From contig CAAFNG010000249.1 of assembly GCA_900764225.1 (NCBI GenBank), forward strand, positions 1-6,799: a stretch of 6,799 nucleotides of DNA, given 5' to 3'. The position numbers were made by a program, and so were the translations under genes. Position 1 is the first letter of the stretch, and each line of letters begins with the position of its first letter. This DNA comes from Lachnospiraceae bacterium. Lineage in GTDB: Bacteria; Bacillota; Clostridia; Lachnospirales; Lachnospiraceae. Below, piece by piece: positions 6,635-6,799 of the stretch. The notes under the pieces were generated by a model, which saw nothing but the letters and a program-made list of their open reading frames with translations, did not search any database and was not told where the DNA came from.

Positions 6635-6669
6635 GACAAGATAAATTGCTGTTTTTTGGAAGAATAACC

Positions 6670-6698
6670 TTGACTAATGAGGGATAAATCTATAAAAT
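6670..6698 (+). promoter_or_regulatory. ppdK: Promoter of ppdK
   Basis: TTGACT (6670-6675, five of six consensus) and TAAAAT (6693-6698, five of six) are separated by exactly 17 bp, the best sigma-A promoter in the window. Transcription would start near 6705, giving a leader of about 60 bases. Inside that leader AAAACATA (6713-6720) and TATGTTTT (6727-6734) could form a weak AT-rich hairpin with a six-base loop. Confidence 0.65.
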
Positions 6699-6764
6699 AA
6701 TTATGTGCGTAGAAAACATACATTTTTATGTTTTAAAGAACAATAATTAGGAGGAAAATGTAAA

Positions 6765-6799
6765 ATGGCAAAATGGGTTTACATGTTTACAGAAGGTAA
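6765..6799 (+). CDS. ppdK: Pyruvate,phosphate dikinase, N-terminal fragment (cut by window end)
   Basis: The open frame from ATG 6765 reads MAKWVYMFTEG and continues off the edge; the next codon begins AA. This matches the well-conserved clostridial start of pyruvate,phosphate dikinase, which usually runs MAKWVYMF.EGNA before the ATP-grasp domain. The full enzyme has about 875 residues and interconverts pyruvate, ATP and phosphate with phosphoenolpyruvate, AMP and pyrophosphate in the cytoplasm. AGGAGG (6749-6754) precedes the ATG by 10 bases. Only 11 full codons are present, so the call rests on this short signature plus the strong promoter and ribosome binding site. It has no evident functional link to the sugar operon. 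Confidence 0.78.
   Translation, partial: MAKWVYMFTEG

Noticed and set aside
6765..6775. ATGGCAAAATG shared with the operator region (138-148) as a fourth regulator site
   Set aside because: Here the word is simply the coding sequence for the conserved MAKW start of ppdK, so the match is most likely chance.

Overview
The window looks like chromosomal DNA from a low-to-mid GC Firmicute, most likely a gut clostridium of the Lachnospiraceae (Blautia, Dorea or Ruminococcus-like). The evidence is strong AGGAGG-type ribosome binding sites, AT-rich intergenic regions with Gram-positive sigma-A promoters, a lipoprotein-type sugar-binding protein, and the start of a clostridial pyruvate,phosphate dikinase. 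The genus is an inference. The first 23 bases are not genomic: they match the end of the Illumina Nextera read-1 transposase adapter, so real sequence begins at base 24.

Layout. On the minus strand, 24-83 is the first 20 codons of an AraC/MsmR-like regulator, cut off by the adapter. Bases 84-328 are a divergent control region with a perfect 12-bp inverted repeat, further copies of the same CAAAATG word, a -10 box for the regulator and an extended -10 promoter for the operon. The operon runs on the plus strand: a sugar-binding lipoprotein (329-1624), two CUT1-type sugar permeases (1627-2505 and 2505-3347, overlapping by one base) and a cytoplasmic GH36 alpha-galactosidase (3371-5551). Bases 5552-5653 hold a 16-bp perfect hairpin between convergent genes. 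An aldose 1-epimerase/LacX-like gene lies on the minus strand (6532-5654). Bases 6533-6764 form a second divergent promoter region, and the window ends inside the first codons of ppdK (6765-6799, plus).

Working together. The layout matches the known msm/raf type of alpha-galactoside system. The lipoprotein captures an oligosaccharide such as raffinose, stachyose or melibiose, and the two permeases import it intact. The alpha-galactosidase, which has no signal peptide, removes galactose inside the cell, and the AraC-type protein probably switches the operon on. No transport ATPase is encoded here, so a shared MsmK-type ATPase elsewhere is expected. The epimerase may interconvert sugar anomers, but it has its own promoter and is convergent with the operon.

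I see no sign of a new kind of biological system. The points most worth a second look are the adapter at the contig end, the repeated CAAAATG sites, the missing ATPase and the long hairpin that lacks a T-run on either side.
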